Below, piece after piece: positions 51,771 to 61,800 of a stretch of DNA of 64,000 bases. Under the pieces are notes generated by a model that saw only the letters and a list, made by a program, of their open reading frames with translations, did not search any database and was not told where the DNA came from. The stretch is from positions 2,852,001 through 2,916,000 of the forward strand of contig NC_069095.1 in assembly GCF_947172395.1 (NCBI RefSeq). Reading direction: 5' to 3'. This DNA comes from Bicyclus anynana. Its lineage: Eukaryota > Arthropoda > Insecta > Lepidoptera > Nymphalidae. Each line of letters begins with the position of its first letter. Positions within the stretch are counted from its first letter, which is position 1. Both the position numbers and the translations under genes were made by a program.

Positions 51771-53002
51771 AGGTAATGTTATTGACCAAGTATATATTTG
51801 CGATCTCAACTTATATTAAGTAATGTAAAAAGTAGAAGATGCAGTCAGAGATGAACATTTTATAGTTTGTTTGACTAAGCCGCCCTAATCAGGAAAACTC
51901 AAAACCTCAAATTATAAGCTGATTACAAATTCGAAATCGAAGTATTTTTATACTCACTCCTAGCGAAGGATTTGTTTTTTTAATGACAAAAGGCAGCGTA
52001 GGTTTTGTATACGAAACAGACTAGACCACAACATCAAGTGATGAGAAGTGTAGACGTGGCCTAAGGTAGTAGGTACGCGCTTGTCTAGTTAGAAGATGCA
52101 CATTCACTTTTGTCTTAGAGCTGACTGTAAGAATCTGAAAACACAGACTTTGAAAGAGAGTTAGTTATATGTATGTATGAAACTTATGTTAAAGCTAAAT
52201 TCTTTTTGGCTTTTTAAAAAAATACCTAATGTAGTTACATACAGTAGGTTGTTTCGAGAGAAAAGAGTCAAAGAGAAAACGGACTTAAGATTAGACTAGA
52301 AGCTTCCATTGAAAAAACACGTAAAGTTTAGCTTTCAAGTAAAAATACTTACTTTTACTTGGGAATCTTGCGGTTTTATAGTGTTAATAAAAGGTCTGAT
52401 GAAGAGCGTGTGCAATGCCCAGCCCATTTATCCCGTGCGAACTGCAAACGACCAATAAGTCTTGCTTCCAACGATATTAACACTATCATAGGTTATTCTT
52501 CAGTTTTATGAAGACACATTAGGCGCCGCGACATTTCCATACACTGTGAAATAAATTGTGGTCGACTTCCTAACGAGAATTGGAGGAGTGCTACAGTACA
52601 GTTGGTTTATCGATTACAATTGTAATTTAAGTTCCTATTGGTTTGGGAATATTAAGTCTACTGTAAAACGTATAGCTTTTTTGCGAATGTAAGACTATTT
52701 TTTGTATATTTTGTATGTTTGAATGTGTGTTACGTGAAAGATCTGAAAACGATTAATTTGGTATTTACAAAATTAAGCACATAGTATAAATTTTGATGAA
52801 GATATTTTCTACAATGCAAGCGTTGACAGTGTTCATTAATTATTATCATTTAGTTTGCTTAATGCCTAACAAAATGATAGGTATTATGCTGTAACTAAAT
52901 CATGTATAGTCCAAATATTTGACGTATAAGGGAGGGAGGTTTGGTGGAAAAAATCATTTATAATACTCTAAGTAGGAGATATACTTGTTTCATTTATTAT
53001 TA
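51771..53002. other. non-coding, nothing recognised
   Basis: About 1.2 kb without a supported gene or repeat. Confidence 0.35.
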
Positions 53003-53175
53003 TTCTTTACAAGTTAGTCCTTGACTACAATCTCACCTGATGGTAAGTGATGATGCAATCTAAGATGGGAGCGGGCTTGGAGGAGGAGAAAAATCGTACC
53101 GGAACGCTAAATCGCTAGGCGGTACGTCTTTGTCGGTAGGGTGGTAACTAGCCACGGCTGAAGCCTCCCACCAAC
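53003..53175 (-). mobile_element. SINE family 2, 3' body
   Basis: Reverse orientation: CTTTACAAGTTAGTCCTTGA, TCACCTGATGGTAAGTGATG, CGGAACGCTAAATCGCTAGG, GTGGTAACTAGCCACGGCTG, ending AAGCCTCCCACC. An internal deletion removes the AACCGAAAGGGGTGTGG block, and the tRNA head is absent. Confidence 0.78.
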
Positions 53176-53566
53176 CAATATATTATACTTTAATATAAGA
53201 GATTTTATTTGAATTCAACATTTCAGTAACTCAATAAAAGGCTTCATTTCTATAAAGGAAAATAAACTTAAAAGCTTTCACGTAGATTTGCAAATATTCC
53301 ACGCGACTCATATTTTGTATTTTGATCCTTTTATTTGACTGGGATTAGAAATTTTCCATCAAAACATGTGTTAACAAACTACGTTCGTTATTTAACGAAT
53401 TTAATGGTATCCCTTGGATCCATGAGGGATCTTTTCAATAATCATACAGAAAATCCTTCACCAAGGTGCAAAAGTTCGCTTTTGATCGAAACTTTGACTT
53501 CGCTAACAAAGCTGCGTCAAAGATATTATGGACCGATGCGTCATTTGCACTTCACAATGAAGCTGT
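53176..53566. other. non-coding, nothing recognised
   Basis: A frame crossing into the next repeat (53335-53646) lacks an ATG start and is not called. Confidence 0.35.
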
Positions 53567-53932
53567 CCGCCCGCGACTTCGTCCGTGTAGAAATCAGTTT
53601 TCACAAATCACGCGGGATCTTTCATTTTTTTCGGGATAAACTGTAGTCTATGTGTTAATCCAGGTTATAATCTATATCTATTTAAATTTGAGTTAATTCG
53701 GTCCAGTAGTCGCGGCGTAAAAGAGTAACAAACATACCATCAAAATCATCAATTTTTTGCAAATCTCGAAAAACCATGGATTTTTTCGGGACAAAGATTA
53801 GCCTCTGTGTTAATCTAGAGTAAAATCTATTTCCATTCAAAATTTCAGCCATTTGGCTGAAGTTGCGGCGTTAAAGAGTAGCAAACATCCAAACATACAA
53901 ACTTTCGCGTTTATAATATTAGTAGGATTAAT
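53567..53932 (-). repeat. dispersed repeat R, dimeric copy
   Basis: CCGCCCGCGACTTCGTCCGT starts a first unit; ACCATCAAAATCATCA links to a second unit, ending CGCGTTTATAATATTAGTAGG. Same dimer arrangement as 48702-49055. Confidence 0.78.
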
Positions 53933-53999
53933 TGATCATGTTAATTAACAGCTACCTGTAATTTTCTATATTCTACCTCAGGAAGAGCTGTTAGTCAGT

Positions 54000-54262
54000 T
54001 ACCGAAGGGTGTGGGTTCGAATCTGGCCCACGGCATGCACCTCCAACTTTTAAGTTGTGTGATTCTAAGAAATTAAATATAACGTTTCTCAAACGGTGAA
54101 GGAAAAAACATCGTGAGGAAACCTTACTGCGTGTGTGAAGTCTGCTAATCCGCATTGGGCCAGCGTGGTGAACTATTGGCCTATCCCCTCTCATTCTGAG
54201 AGGAGACTCGAGCTCATCAGTGAGCCGAATATGGGTTGATAATGATGATAATGATGAATTAA
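54000..54262 (+). mobile_element. tRNA-derived SINE family 1, 5'-truncated
   Basis: It begins inside the head at GAAGGGTGTGGGTTCGAATC (B-box intact) and continues through CTCCAACTTTTAAGTTGTGT, CTCAAACGGTGAAGGAAAAA, GCATTGGGCCAGCGTGGTGA and CTGAGAGGAGACTCGAGCTC to a GATAATGATGATAATGATGA tail. A short internal deletion follows GAGGAAACCTTAC. Confidence 0.82.
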
Positions 54263-54693
54263 AAAAAACATTGAAGTCTAAAAAGCAGTCATCTAGATTG
54301 TGTTACCTACTTATAACTACAAGTCACTCATTATGACTTATAAGCTGGCATCTATGATAAGTTTTAACAACGATAGGGATTACTACATAGTTAATTATAC
54401 TATAAAAGCGATCGAAACTGCTTGCTTGGATGTTGGAGGCGTGTTACTAAAGGTAACACCTCGTATAACGTGCTTCCATTTATGAGCTTAATTAATTAAT
54501 ATTGTATTAACATGCCGCGGTTCGTGTTCACGCAGTCCTGCTATTATAGACCTTATCAAATATTTACTTTATTAAAAACTCGTAACTATGTATATTCATT
54601 GAAACCAAAACATCTCCAAGGTCGATTGTTTGGCCTTGTTTCAGTTAAACATAAATACAATAATTATTATCTATATTATAGTTATACGTTCCG
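54263..54693. other. non-coding, nothing recognised
   Basis: No gene supported. Confidence 0.35.
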
Positions 54694-54872
54694 TTATCAA
54701 CCCATAGTCGACTCACTGCTGAGCGAGAGTCTAGGCCAATAGTCCACCACGCTGGCCCAATGCGGATTGGCAGAATTCACACACGCAGATAATTAAGGAA
54801 ATTCTCTGGTATGCAGGTAACCTCACGATGTTTTTCCTTCATCGTTTGAGACACGTGACATATAATTTCTTA
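54694..54872 (-). mobile_element. SINE family 1, partial, first of a tandem pair
   Basis: Reverse orientation 3' half: TTATCAACCCATAGTCGACT, CCACGCTGGCCCAATGCGGA, TCTCTGGTATGCAGGTAACC, CACGATGTTTTTCCTTCATC, ending TATAATTTCTTA, where the adjacent copy begins. Confidence 0.8.
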
Positions 54873-54875
54873 TCG

Positions 54876-55176
54876 TTATCAACCCATATTCGGCTCACTG
54901 CTGAGCTCAAGTCTCCTCTTAGAATGAGAGGGGTTGGGCCAATAGTCTACCACGCTGGCCCAATACGGATTGGCAGACTTCACACACGCAGAGAATTAAG
55001 GAAATTCTCTGGTATGCAAGTTTCCTCACGATGTTTTTCCTTCATCGTTTGAGACACGTGACATATAATTTCTTAACATGCACACAACTCAAAAGTTGTA
55101 GGTACATGCCCCGGACAGGATTCGAACCCGCACCCTCCGGAATCGGAGGCAGAGGTCATATCCTATCACAGCTCAA
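54876..55176 (-). mobile_element. SINE family 1, near full length, second of a tandem pair
   Basis: It repeats the neighbouring segment (TTATCAACCCATATTCGGCT, CCACGCTGGCCCAATACGGA, CACGATGTTTTTCCTTCATC, TATAATTTCTTA) and then continues through the head with B-box complement GGATTCGAACC and AGGCAGAGGTCATATCC. The shared ACACGTGACATATAATTTCT variant in both copies argues for local duplication rather than two insertions. Confidence 0.85.
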
Positions 55177-55237
55177 ATAATATTAAATCTAAATATTTGT
55201 ATTAAAAAAAACTGTGGAAAACGTGTGTCGGGCCACT

Positions 55238-55413
55238 CAGGGCCGGACCGTCCATACGGCGAACGGAGCGGTCGCTCCAGGCGCCAAATCCTAAGGGGGC
55301 GCCGAAATGGTAAAGACAAGATCGAAAAGAAATTTATGTGATGAATTTATGTGCGCGAAAGGCGCCATAATTGGATCTCGCTCCATTCTAAAATTTAACT
55401 CGGTCCGGCGCTG
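55238..55413. mobile_element. hAT-type MITE with perfect 8-bp target duplication
   Basis: Termini CAGGGCCGGACCG (55238-55250) and CGGTCCGGCGCTG (55401-55413) are 13-bp inverted repeats with one mismatch, starting CAG as in many hAT elements. Flanks 55230-55237 and 55414-55421 are both GGGCCACT, a perfect 8-bp duplication. The 176-bp element is non-coding and GC-rich relative to its surroundings. Confidence 0.9.
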
Positions 55414-55421
55414 GGGCCACT

Positions 55422-55744
55422 GTCACAAAGGGTTCCGTAGTAGCCCTCACTTAGTTGAATATACTTCGCTGAGTTTCTAAAGCATACTTAGAAGCATACT
55501 TAGAAAATTAATATCTTTTGATTTTTATCATAATTATTACACTCATCGAATAACACACAGATTTTTGGGTTAAACACTAATTGCTTTTCATAAAAATTAG
55601 CATTTCAAATCTTAGCCTTAGTTGAACGAATAGTTTTATGAAGCCCGTAATATTTTTTGAAAAGTCGATTCAACTTACTTAATTTTCACGACTCTTCGTG
55701 TATGAAAGACTACCTAAAGACCATTTCTCCAAGATATTTTTATA
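55422..55744. other. non-coding, nothing recognised
   Basis: No gene supported. Confidence 0.35.
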
Positions 55745-55952
55745 GCGAACGCGACTTTGTCCGCGTGGAATTTAGTTTTTCACAAATTCCTCGGGACCCA
55801 TGGATTTTTCCGGAATGAAAAGTAGCCTATGTGTCAATCCAGAGTAAAATATATTTCCATTCCAAGTTTCAGCCAAATCGGTTCACTAGTTGCGGTGTTA
55901 AAGAGCAACAAACATCCATATAAACTTTCGCGTTTATAATATTAGTAGGATA
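55745..55952 (-). repeat. dispersed repeat R, single-unit copy
   Basis: AGCGAACGCGACTTTGTCCG, GTTTTTCACAAATTCCTCGG, CCTATGTGTCAATCCAGAGT, ATTTCCATTCCAAGTTTCAG, ending CGCGTTTATAATATTAGTAGG. Confidence 0.78.
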
Positions 55953-56370
55953 GGACACATATAAATCACACTATATACAGATTTGTAGTACTAACTACCT
56001 CCTACACTTATCCGTGGTATACGACCGGATGGTCAATTCGAAAAGTAAATAGTTCCGCATTGAATACGGAACCCTATAATCGTTTTATTTTTTAGAGTCC
56101 GTACATTTAATGTGAATAGTCCTCCGAAGTGGCGCCACGGGAAGGCATTAGCAGTCATCACGGCGTCACGTGCGATGATTGTTGTACCTATACGAGTACA
56201 GTCGCAATCGTGCGTAGCATGCTACTACACTGGATCGCATTAATTATCTATTTTTATTACTTCACCATCCTTCTTTTTATGTGACCGGATCTATACTTAC
56301 GAGTTATTAAATATTTAAACATCGATATTTTTCTTACGGAAGTGAAACTACCTGCTTATAGATGTTCATA
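55953..56370. other. non-coding, nothing recognised
   Basis: No gene supported. Confidence 0.35.
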
Positions 56371-56728
56371 AGAATCCTACTAATATTATAAACGCGAAAG
56401 TTTGTATGGATGTTTGGACGGATGTTTGTTACTCTTTAACGCCGCTACTACTGAAGCGATTTGGCTGTGGAATGGATATAGATTATACTCTGGATTAACA
56501 AATAGGCTACTTTTTATCCCAAAAAATCCATAGTTTCCCAAGATTTTGATGATATGAATGTTTGTTAGTCTTCCACGCCTCGACTACTGAACCGAACTAG
56601 GTGAAATTTGGTATTGAGATATATTATAGCCTGGATTAACACACTTTTTATACCGGAAAAGTCCATGGTTCGCGAGGGATTTGTAAAAAATTAAATTCCA
56701 CGCGGCCGAAGTCGCGGTCGTCCGCTAG
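56371..56728 (+). repeat. dispersed repeat R, dimeric copy
   Basis: CCTACTAATATTATAAACGC, a first unit, the linker region GATTTTGATGATATGAATGT, a second unit with CACGCCTCGACTACTGAACC, ending GTCGCGGTCGTCCGCTAG. Opposite orientation to the dimers at 48702 and 53567. Confidence 0.76.
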
Positions 56729-56779
56729 AGTAATAATACTTTTGTAAAAATGTCATTGCTACTACGGACCAACTTTTTT

Positions 56780-56948
56780 TTTAGAGAATATTTACCATTT
56801 CATTTATATATGAACAATATTCCCCTCCAACTAGTCAGGAAATACTGTATTAGGAGTGAATACGACAATAGACCAACGGGTGGGGATTGAACTACTACCC
56901 CTCGGTGATGAGTCCGACCGCTCTTACCGTTGAGCTATTGAGGCTATA
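56780..56948 (-). mobile_element. tRNA-derived SINE family 3
   Basis: The minus strand reads GCCTCAATAGCTCAACGGTA AGAGC (A-box region) and AGTTCAATCCC (B-box), then a body with CACTCCTAATACAGTATTTC and TTGGAGGGGAATATTGTTCA. The head is tRNA-like but continues into a non-tRNA body. Confidence 0.72.
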
Positions 56949-56984
56949 TAACTAGTTAATTGGTTCATATATTATTTTTTAAGA

Positions 56985-57078
56985 AGGAATATTTGTAATT
57001 TTTTTTCATGTACAATATTCCCCTTCCCTTCCCATCCAAATAGTCGTAACGACTGTGTTAGGCGTAAAGATTTTATAC
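56985..57078 (-). mobile_element. SINE family 3, body fragment
   Basis: The minus strand has CGCCTAACACAGTCGTTACG, TATTTGGATGGGAAGGG and GGGGAATATTGTACATGAAA, parallel to the body of the copy at 56780-56948. Confidence 0.6.
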
Positions 57079-57246
57079 TATTAGATATGTCACAAGCGCG
57101 TCGGAACTTAGGAAAACAAAGGTGGCTAATTGTCTTAATTTAATTTAGTATCATAGTAAACAACGAAAATTATTCAAACAAATAATATATTATTATTGTC
57201 TACAATGTCGAGTTGTCTTCAGGAACTGTAAAAATATATATAAAAC

Positions 57247-57455
57247 TAGCGGACGCCCGCGGCTTCGTCCGCGTCAAATTTAATTTTTCACAAATCCCTC
57301 AGAAACCATGGTTTTTTTCGGGATAAAAAATAGCCAATGTGTTAATCCCGAGTAAAATCTATTTCCATTCTAAATTTCAGCTAAATCACTTCAGTAGTAG
57401 CGGCGTTATAGAGTAACAAACATCCAAACTTTCGCGTTTATAATATTAATAGGAT
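57247..57455 (-). repeat. dispersed repeat R, single-unit copy
   Basis: CTAGCGGACGCCCGCGGCTT, CGTCCGCGTCAAATTTAATT, CATGGTTTTTTTCGGGATAA, TTTCCATTCTAAATTTCAGC, ending CGCGTTTATAATATTAATAGG. One of the best-preserved monomers. Confidence 0.8.
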
Positions 57456-57867
57456 AATATGATATGTTAATTAAAAAACCTCACGAACTTTCTTTCTTTA
57501 CAGCATAGATTAGTTTAATTAAATAAAATTCGCAACACAAAGTGAGGATATGAGTATCAAGCCCGTATTCAGGACAAATCCACTAATTGTGTCCAAAGTT
57601 CGAGGGGCGAGGGCTTTTTAATTAAAACTTATTCAATATTATAGAGTCAGATCGAGTTAGCTCGGTCACTTGGATAGCTCCAACTTTGTTACACGTCGGA
57701 TGAAACGTTTGCCAATTTTTCTTAATTAGATTAACGAAACGGTACCATTTTAATACTTTTTCAAAAATTTACTCAAACTGAATATAATGTTGCAATTTTT
57801 AAGCATAAATGAAATGAAAATTCAATAAATCTAAACCAATTTTGATAAATTCTGGTAAAGGTTCATG
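57456..57867. other. non-coding, nothing recognised
   Basis: No gene supported. Confidence 0.35.
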
Positions 57868-58064
57868 TCTATACATATATTATAAAGTTTCTTTGTTTGT
57901 GTGTTTGATTGAACGCGCAAATCTTAGGAACTACTTATCCGATTTGAAAAATTCTTTCAGTGTTAGATAGCCCATTTATCGAGGAAGGCTATATGCTATA
58001 TTTTATCCCTATATTCTTGCGGTAACGGGTACCACGCGGGTGTAACCGCGTGGCATCTACTAGT
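57868..58064 (+). repeat. dispersed repeat T
   Basis: GTGTGTTTGATTGAACGCGC, AATCTTAGGAACTACTTATC, TAGCCCATTTATCGAGGAAG, CGGGTGTAACCGCGTGGCATC, ending TACTAG. A LINE-like fragment follows directly. Confidence 0.76.
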
Positions 58065-58069
58065 TGAAT

Positions 58070-58745
58070 TATAAAGAGGCACCACTATCAGTGTATTTCC
58101 ATGGCCAGGGACTCCCTGAAAAGGAAGGTCCATCCGGTTTTTGCCCCTGTAGTGCATGACTTTCTTATTCATATCAAACGTCCATATTATGCGCCGTACG
58201 CCACCAGCGGCGGTCTCCGAAGATTGGATCCTATTGGACTCTGTCAGAGCCAAGCCTTCTGGTGGAGATGATGGATCTGTCGACTGGTCAGTTGGTAGTG
58301 CCGGTCGCTGAGTGCGGTTGGCGGCTCGCATGCTGCCACGTCCAGCCCCAAATGCGCCCTGGCGACTCCCAGGTAGCGGCCCTATTCAAGTTGACATTGT
58401 CCATCATATTTTATGTTAGTTAGGGGGTGTAATGTTTGCGTACACTCTGATGATCAGTTGATCTCTCGGTTAATTACTTCCTCTGGGTTGAACATTGTGT
58501 CTACTTAGTTACACGCACTACTGTAGAGCCCAAGTGCAACTGTCTCCCTCTGGTCCGAGGCTTGTATTTATAGACATTAACAGCCTAGGCTGTTGACATA
58601 TATTAGAGAGGGGAATGGTGATTATATTAGTCGGGGTCCACTCAGGTCTCCCGAGGAGGCTGGTATTTTTTGAGCTAGGTAACTCTTCGGAGAACTTACG
58701 ACCCTTGGGATAGTTAAGGGTGATAACATTCAGCTCTGCCGATGC
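58070..58745 (-). mobile_element. possible 5' fragment of another LINE
   Basis: On the minus strand an ATG at 58331 opens a frame with MRAANRTQRPALP, SSPPEGLALTESN, then GGVRRIIWTFDMNKKVM. A basic VRR-x-x-WT-x-x-MN motif after a Pro/Ser/Thr-rich start recalls the N-terminal region of some R4/RTE-type LINE proteins, from memory only. The frame loses the resemblance soon after and runs into repeat T. The GC-richer sequence up to 58745 would be 5' leader. No catalytic domain is present. Confidence 0.35.
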
Positions 58746-58819
58746 CACACGGCTTATATATGGAGCTCAGACCCACAATGCTGCATAATGTGTTATTGTA
58801 AGTAACCGAGATCCCGGTT

Positions 58820-59040
58820 ACTTTCACATCCCACAACTTTTTAACGGCTCAACCGATTTTCATGAAGAACATTTGCATACATACTTAAGTCACCTTTAAT
58901 AAAAAAAAAACTGAATTGAAATCGCTTCATCCGTTCAGGAGCTATGGTGCCACAGACTGACAGACACGTCAAACGTATAACACTCCTCTTTTTGCGTCGG
59001 GGGTGGGAAATCCTTTGAGTATGTTGCACTCACTATTTTT
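58820..59040 (+). repeat. repeat fragment (CTCAACCGATTTTCATGAAG ... CAGACTGACAGACACG)
   Basis: AACGGCTCAACCGATTTTCA, ATCCGTTCAGGAGCTATGGT and ACAGACTGACAGACACGTC resemble the start and end blocks shared by the R/T class of dispersed repeats. A fragment with a unique middle. Confidence 0.45.
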
Positions 59041-59326
59041 AAATGTAGATTAAGTTAAAACTAAACACATCAAAAAACTTGTCAAGGTAGCCAGCACGTT
59101 TCGTCCAATCCTCTTGTATTCAGATCTCTGATAGTTACAGAATTTTCGACCGAAGCTCACCCAAGTCCACCATTGTTCTTGTTTTCCAATTTATTCTAAA
59201 TTCGCACAACCAATTTCAGGTTGAAAATTTGCAAGCTTTTGATTTGAAATTTCGGTGACCTAGTTCACATTTTCGGTAGGTAGTTTGTAGTAAAAGAGAT
59301 CATTGAAAAAAATTTATATTTTCTAA

Positions 59327-60188
59327 ATGTAATAAAATTAGATAAGTCTATAATGATCGATGGTGAAACACTGGAAATGCAGAGTTCCACAGTTTTCCTG
59401 GGAGTGACCTTGGATTGTAAACTTCAGTGGGGTGCTCATATAGAAAAACTGTCAAGTAAACTCAGCTCAGCTGCTTTTGCAGTGAGAAAAATAAGACAGT
59501 TTACTGATGTTGATACAGCTAGACTTGTTTATTTTGCGTTTACTTTCATAGCGTAATGTCTTACGGTATTTTGTTGTGGGGCAAGGCTGCTGATATACAT
59601 TCTATATTTGTACTTCAAAAAAGAGCTATTCGAGCAATATATCAACTAAAATCACGCGAGTCCCTTCGTCAAAAGTTTAAAGAAATAGGCATTTTAACAG
59701 CCTGTCAGTATATATATAACAATATAGTTTATGTAAGACAAAATATTAATTTGTACAAACGAAAAGGAGATTTAAACCCACGTCTTACTAGACACGGGCA
59801 TAAGTTAGTTATTTCTGCATATCGTCTCCAAAGAGTTAAAAAATCTTTTGTGGGATTGGGTGTACTCTTCTATAACAAGATCCCCAAGACTGTGATGGAC
59901 TTGCCAATGCACAACTTTAAGCAATGTGTTAAAAAACATTTACTTAGTCGAGGTTACTACACTATTGATGAGTTCCTTAACGACAAAGGTGCTTGGAGGC
60001 CATTGGATCAGCTTCCACCTTCACACAGGAAATAAAACTACAAGAAATTGTAATTTAATTGTTATCAAATGTAAATTGTAATACTGTATGACTTTTTCAA
60101 TAGAGCAACTGTTGAGTTTCTTGCCGGTATCTTCTCAGCAGAACCTGCCTTCCGAACCGGTGGTAGAATCTTTACAAATAGTCAACTG
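59327..60188 (+). mobile_element. element B copy truncated at both ends
   Basis: Sequence from AATGTAATAAAATTAGATAA on matches element B from about 27257 to about 28111, including the end of ORF2 and the 3' untranslated blocks TTGCCGGTATCTTCTCAGCA and CAGAACCTGCCTTCCGAACC. Similarity stops abruptly after AGTCAACTGA; the last ~70 bp and the (TTTGA)n tail are missing and replaced by TTGTATTTTC repeats. Confidence 0.92.
59353..60035 (+). pseudogene. ORF2 C-terminal fragment of element B, frameshifted
   Basis: It encodes the thumb and C-terminal region only: MIDGETLEMQSSTVFLGVTL, CKLQWGAHIEKL, then after a frame change MSYGILLWGKAADIHSIFVL and, at the end, AWRPLDQLPPSHRK. Relative to element B there is a 2-nt insertion near 59538-59541 that breaks the frame, and an in-frame 3-nt loss near 59698. 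No catalytic motif remains, so it is non-functional. The next ORF2-like copy is the intact one at 25092-27962. Confidence 0.92.
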
Positions 60189-61314
60189 ATCTTGAGATCT
60201 TGTATTTTCTTGTATTTGTATTTTCTTGTATTGAGGAATTTTGCTTCGGTGACCTGCAGTCCTACAAGGAAATTCCTCTAAAATAGCTATTTGATCAGCG
60301 GTACTTACATCTAATTAACTTCTCAAAGAAGTCTAAAAGCACCTATAACGCTAATAGGGAAACAAAACATAACCGCACGGTATTCTTCAACCGGTGCAAA
60401 TTAAGATCTTCAATGCTAATTACTCGCCTTCAAGTTGTTTGCACGCTGACATTCTTCAGGTGAAAAAACATGGATGTAGAAAGCGATAACTAAGTATTTT
60501 ACCACCCTATAATAATTACGTTTTAGAATAAAACACACCACAAGTATTTTCCCACGATTATATAATGATTTATTTATTTTGCTATCATCCGCGAAAAGTC
60601 GACGAACCCATGCGACAACGTCACCCAGGTCCGACAAAATACTCTCTACGCACGTTTCACCCCGAAACCATGTGCCTATTCACTCTTGTTTTGAAGAAAT
60701 GCAACCTTAAATGTATCTTTTCAATAGACTAATAAGCTAAGTTAATCTAATACTGGTTATTATCCAAATCACGGCAACGTGGATTGGTGGCTAGAATATT
60801 GCTGCATTGTACTTCTTATTTTATTTTAATTCTTATATATCAACAACATTATGCATATTACCGTTTTTAACGGCAAAGAACTGCAGGTGTAAAACCCGTG
60901 CGTGCAGTGTAAAATCTACATAATTGTAACAACAAAACGCCAATACCTAATTGCTTTAACATTTCGATTTTCCAAAATAACATGTACCGATGGTAGAACA
61001 TCGATCATGCGTGCATGTAATGAACTTAAAGCCCTTTGAAGGCCTATATTTTTCTGTCCGTCATAAGCAATTACTATTCTCGCGCTAGAATCTATAGTTA
61101 GGGTTCCTTGTGTTACTTTGGCAATTTAAAACCATTTAGCGGATCATTGTGTGCTAGGTATTTTTATTTTTGGTGTATACAACTGATATGTAATTCTAAG
61201 AAACGATTGTACGAAGTCTGATCCTTATAATATACACAAATACTACTTACTCTATAAATACTTTTTGTGATACGTGATATCGTATTACAGTAGTTTGAGA
61301 CATGAGGATATGAG
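60189..61314. other. non-coding, nothing recognised
   Basis: Begins with a short TTGTATTTTC tandem block (60200-60232). No gene supported. Confidence 0.35.
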
Positions 61315-61800
61315 GCTCTTATATGGACTTCCAAAACCACAGTTTTGAGCCGCCAGCATCCAGCGGTTCCTTGCAACCCAGTTGATTGAGGTCAATTCAC
61401 CTATTGGGGTCAATCACACCAACAACAACATTGCTCAACACCGATGTTGTTGGCGTGATACACTAATTTTTATTGGTGTAGGGTCGCCAATGCAGCACCT
61501 TAGAACCCCAACGTCCGTCAGCTCTTCGAACTATGTACCCTGTCCGTTGCTACGTCTTCATCTTCGCGAGTTGTTGAGATATGTCGTGACTTTGGTTCTT
61601 CTGGATTCTACCTTGCAGAGAAATACCAAGCATAGCAAGCACCATTGCCCGCTAAGTGACTTTCATCATCATTATCAGCCGATGGACATCCACTGCTGGA
61701 CTATAGGCCTATTGCATGAACTTCCATACTCAACGGTCTCGAGCCGCCAGCATCCAGCGGCTTACTGCAATCTGCTAGATGTCCTGAAAGTGACTTTTAA
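61315..61800 (-). mobile_element. RTE-type LINE 3' ends, two overlapping remnants
   Basis: Two blocks in reverse orientation contain the same RTE end: GAGCCGCCAGCATCCAGCGG occurs at about 61348 and 61742. The second is preceded by a CATCATCATTATCAGCCGAT tail (61665-61684) and GGACATCCACTGCTGGACTA. The first continues upstream into coding-type sequence (GGGTCGCCAATGCAGCACCT, TCAGCTCTTCGAACTATGTA). This is either a nested or a duplicated insertion. The plus-strand frame here (61382-61852) is antisense and not a gene. Confidence 0.78.

Noticed and set aside
56870..56950. tRNA gene on the minus strand
   Set aside because: Good internal boxes, but attached to a SINE-type body with a second body copy next door.
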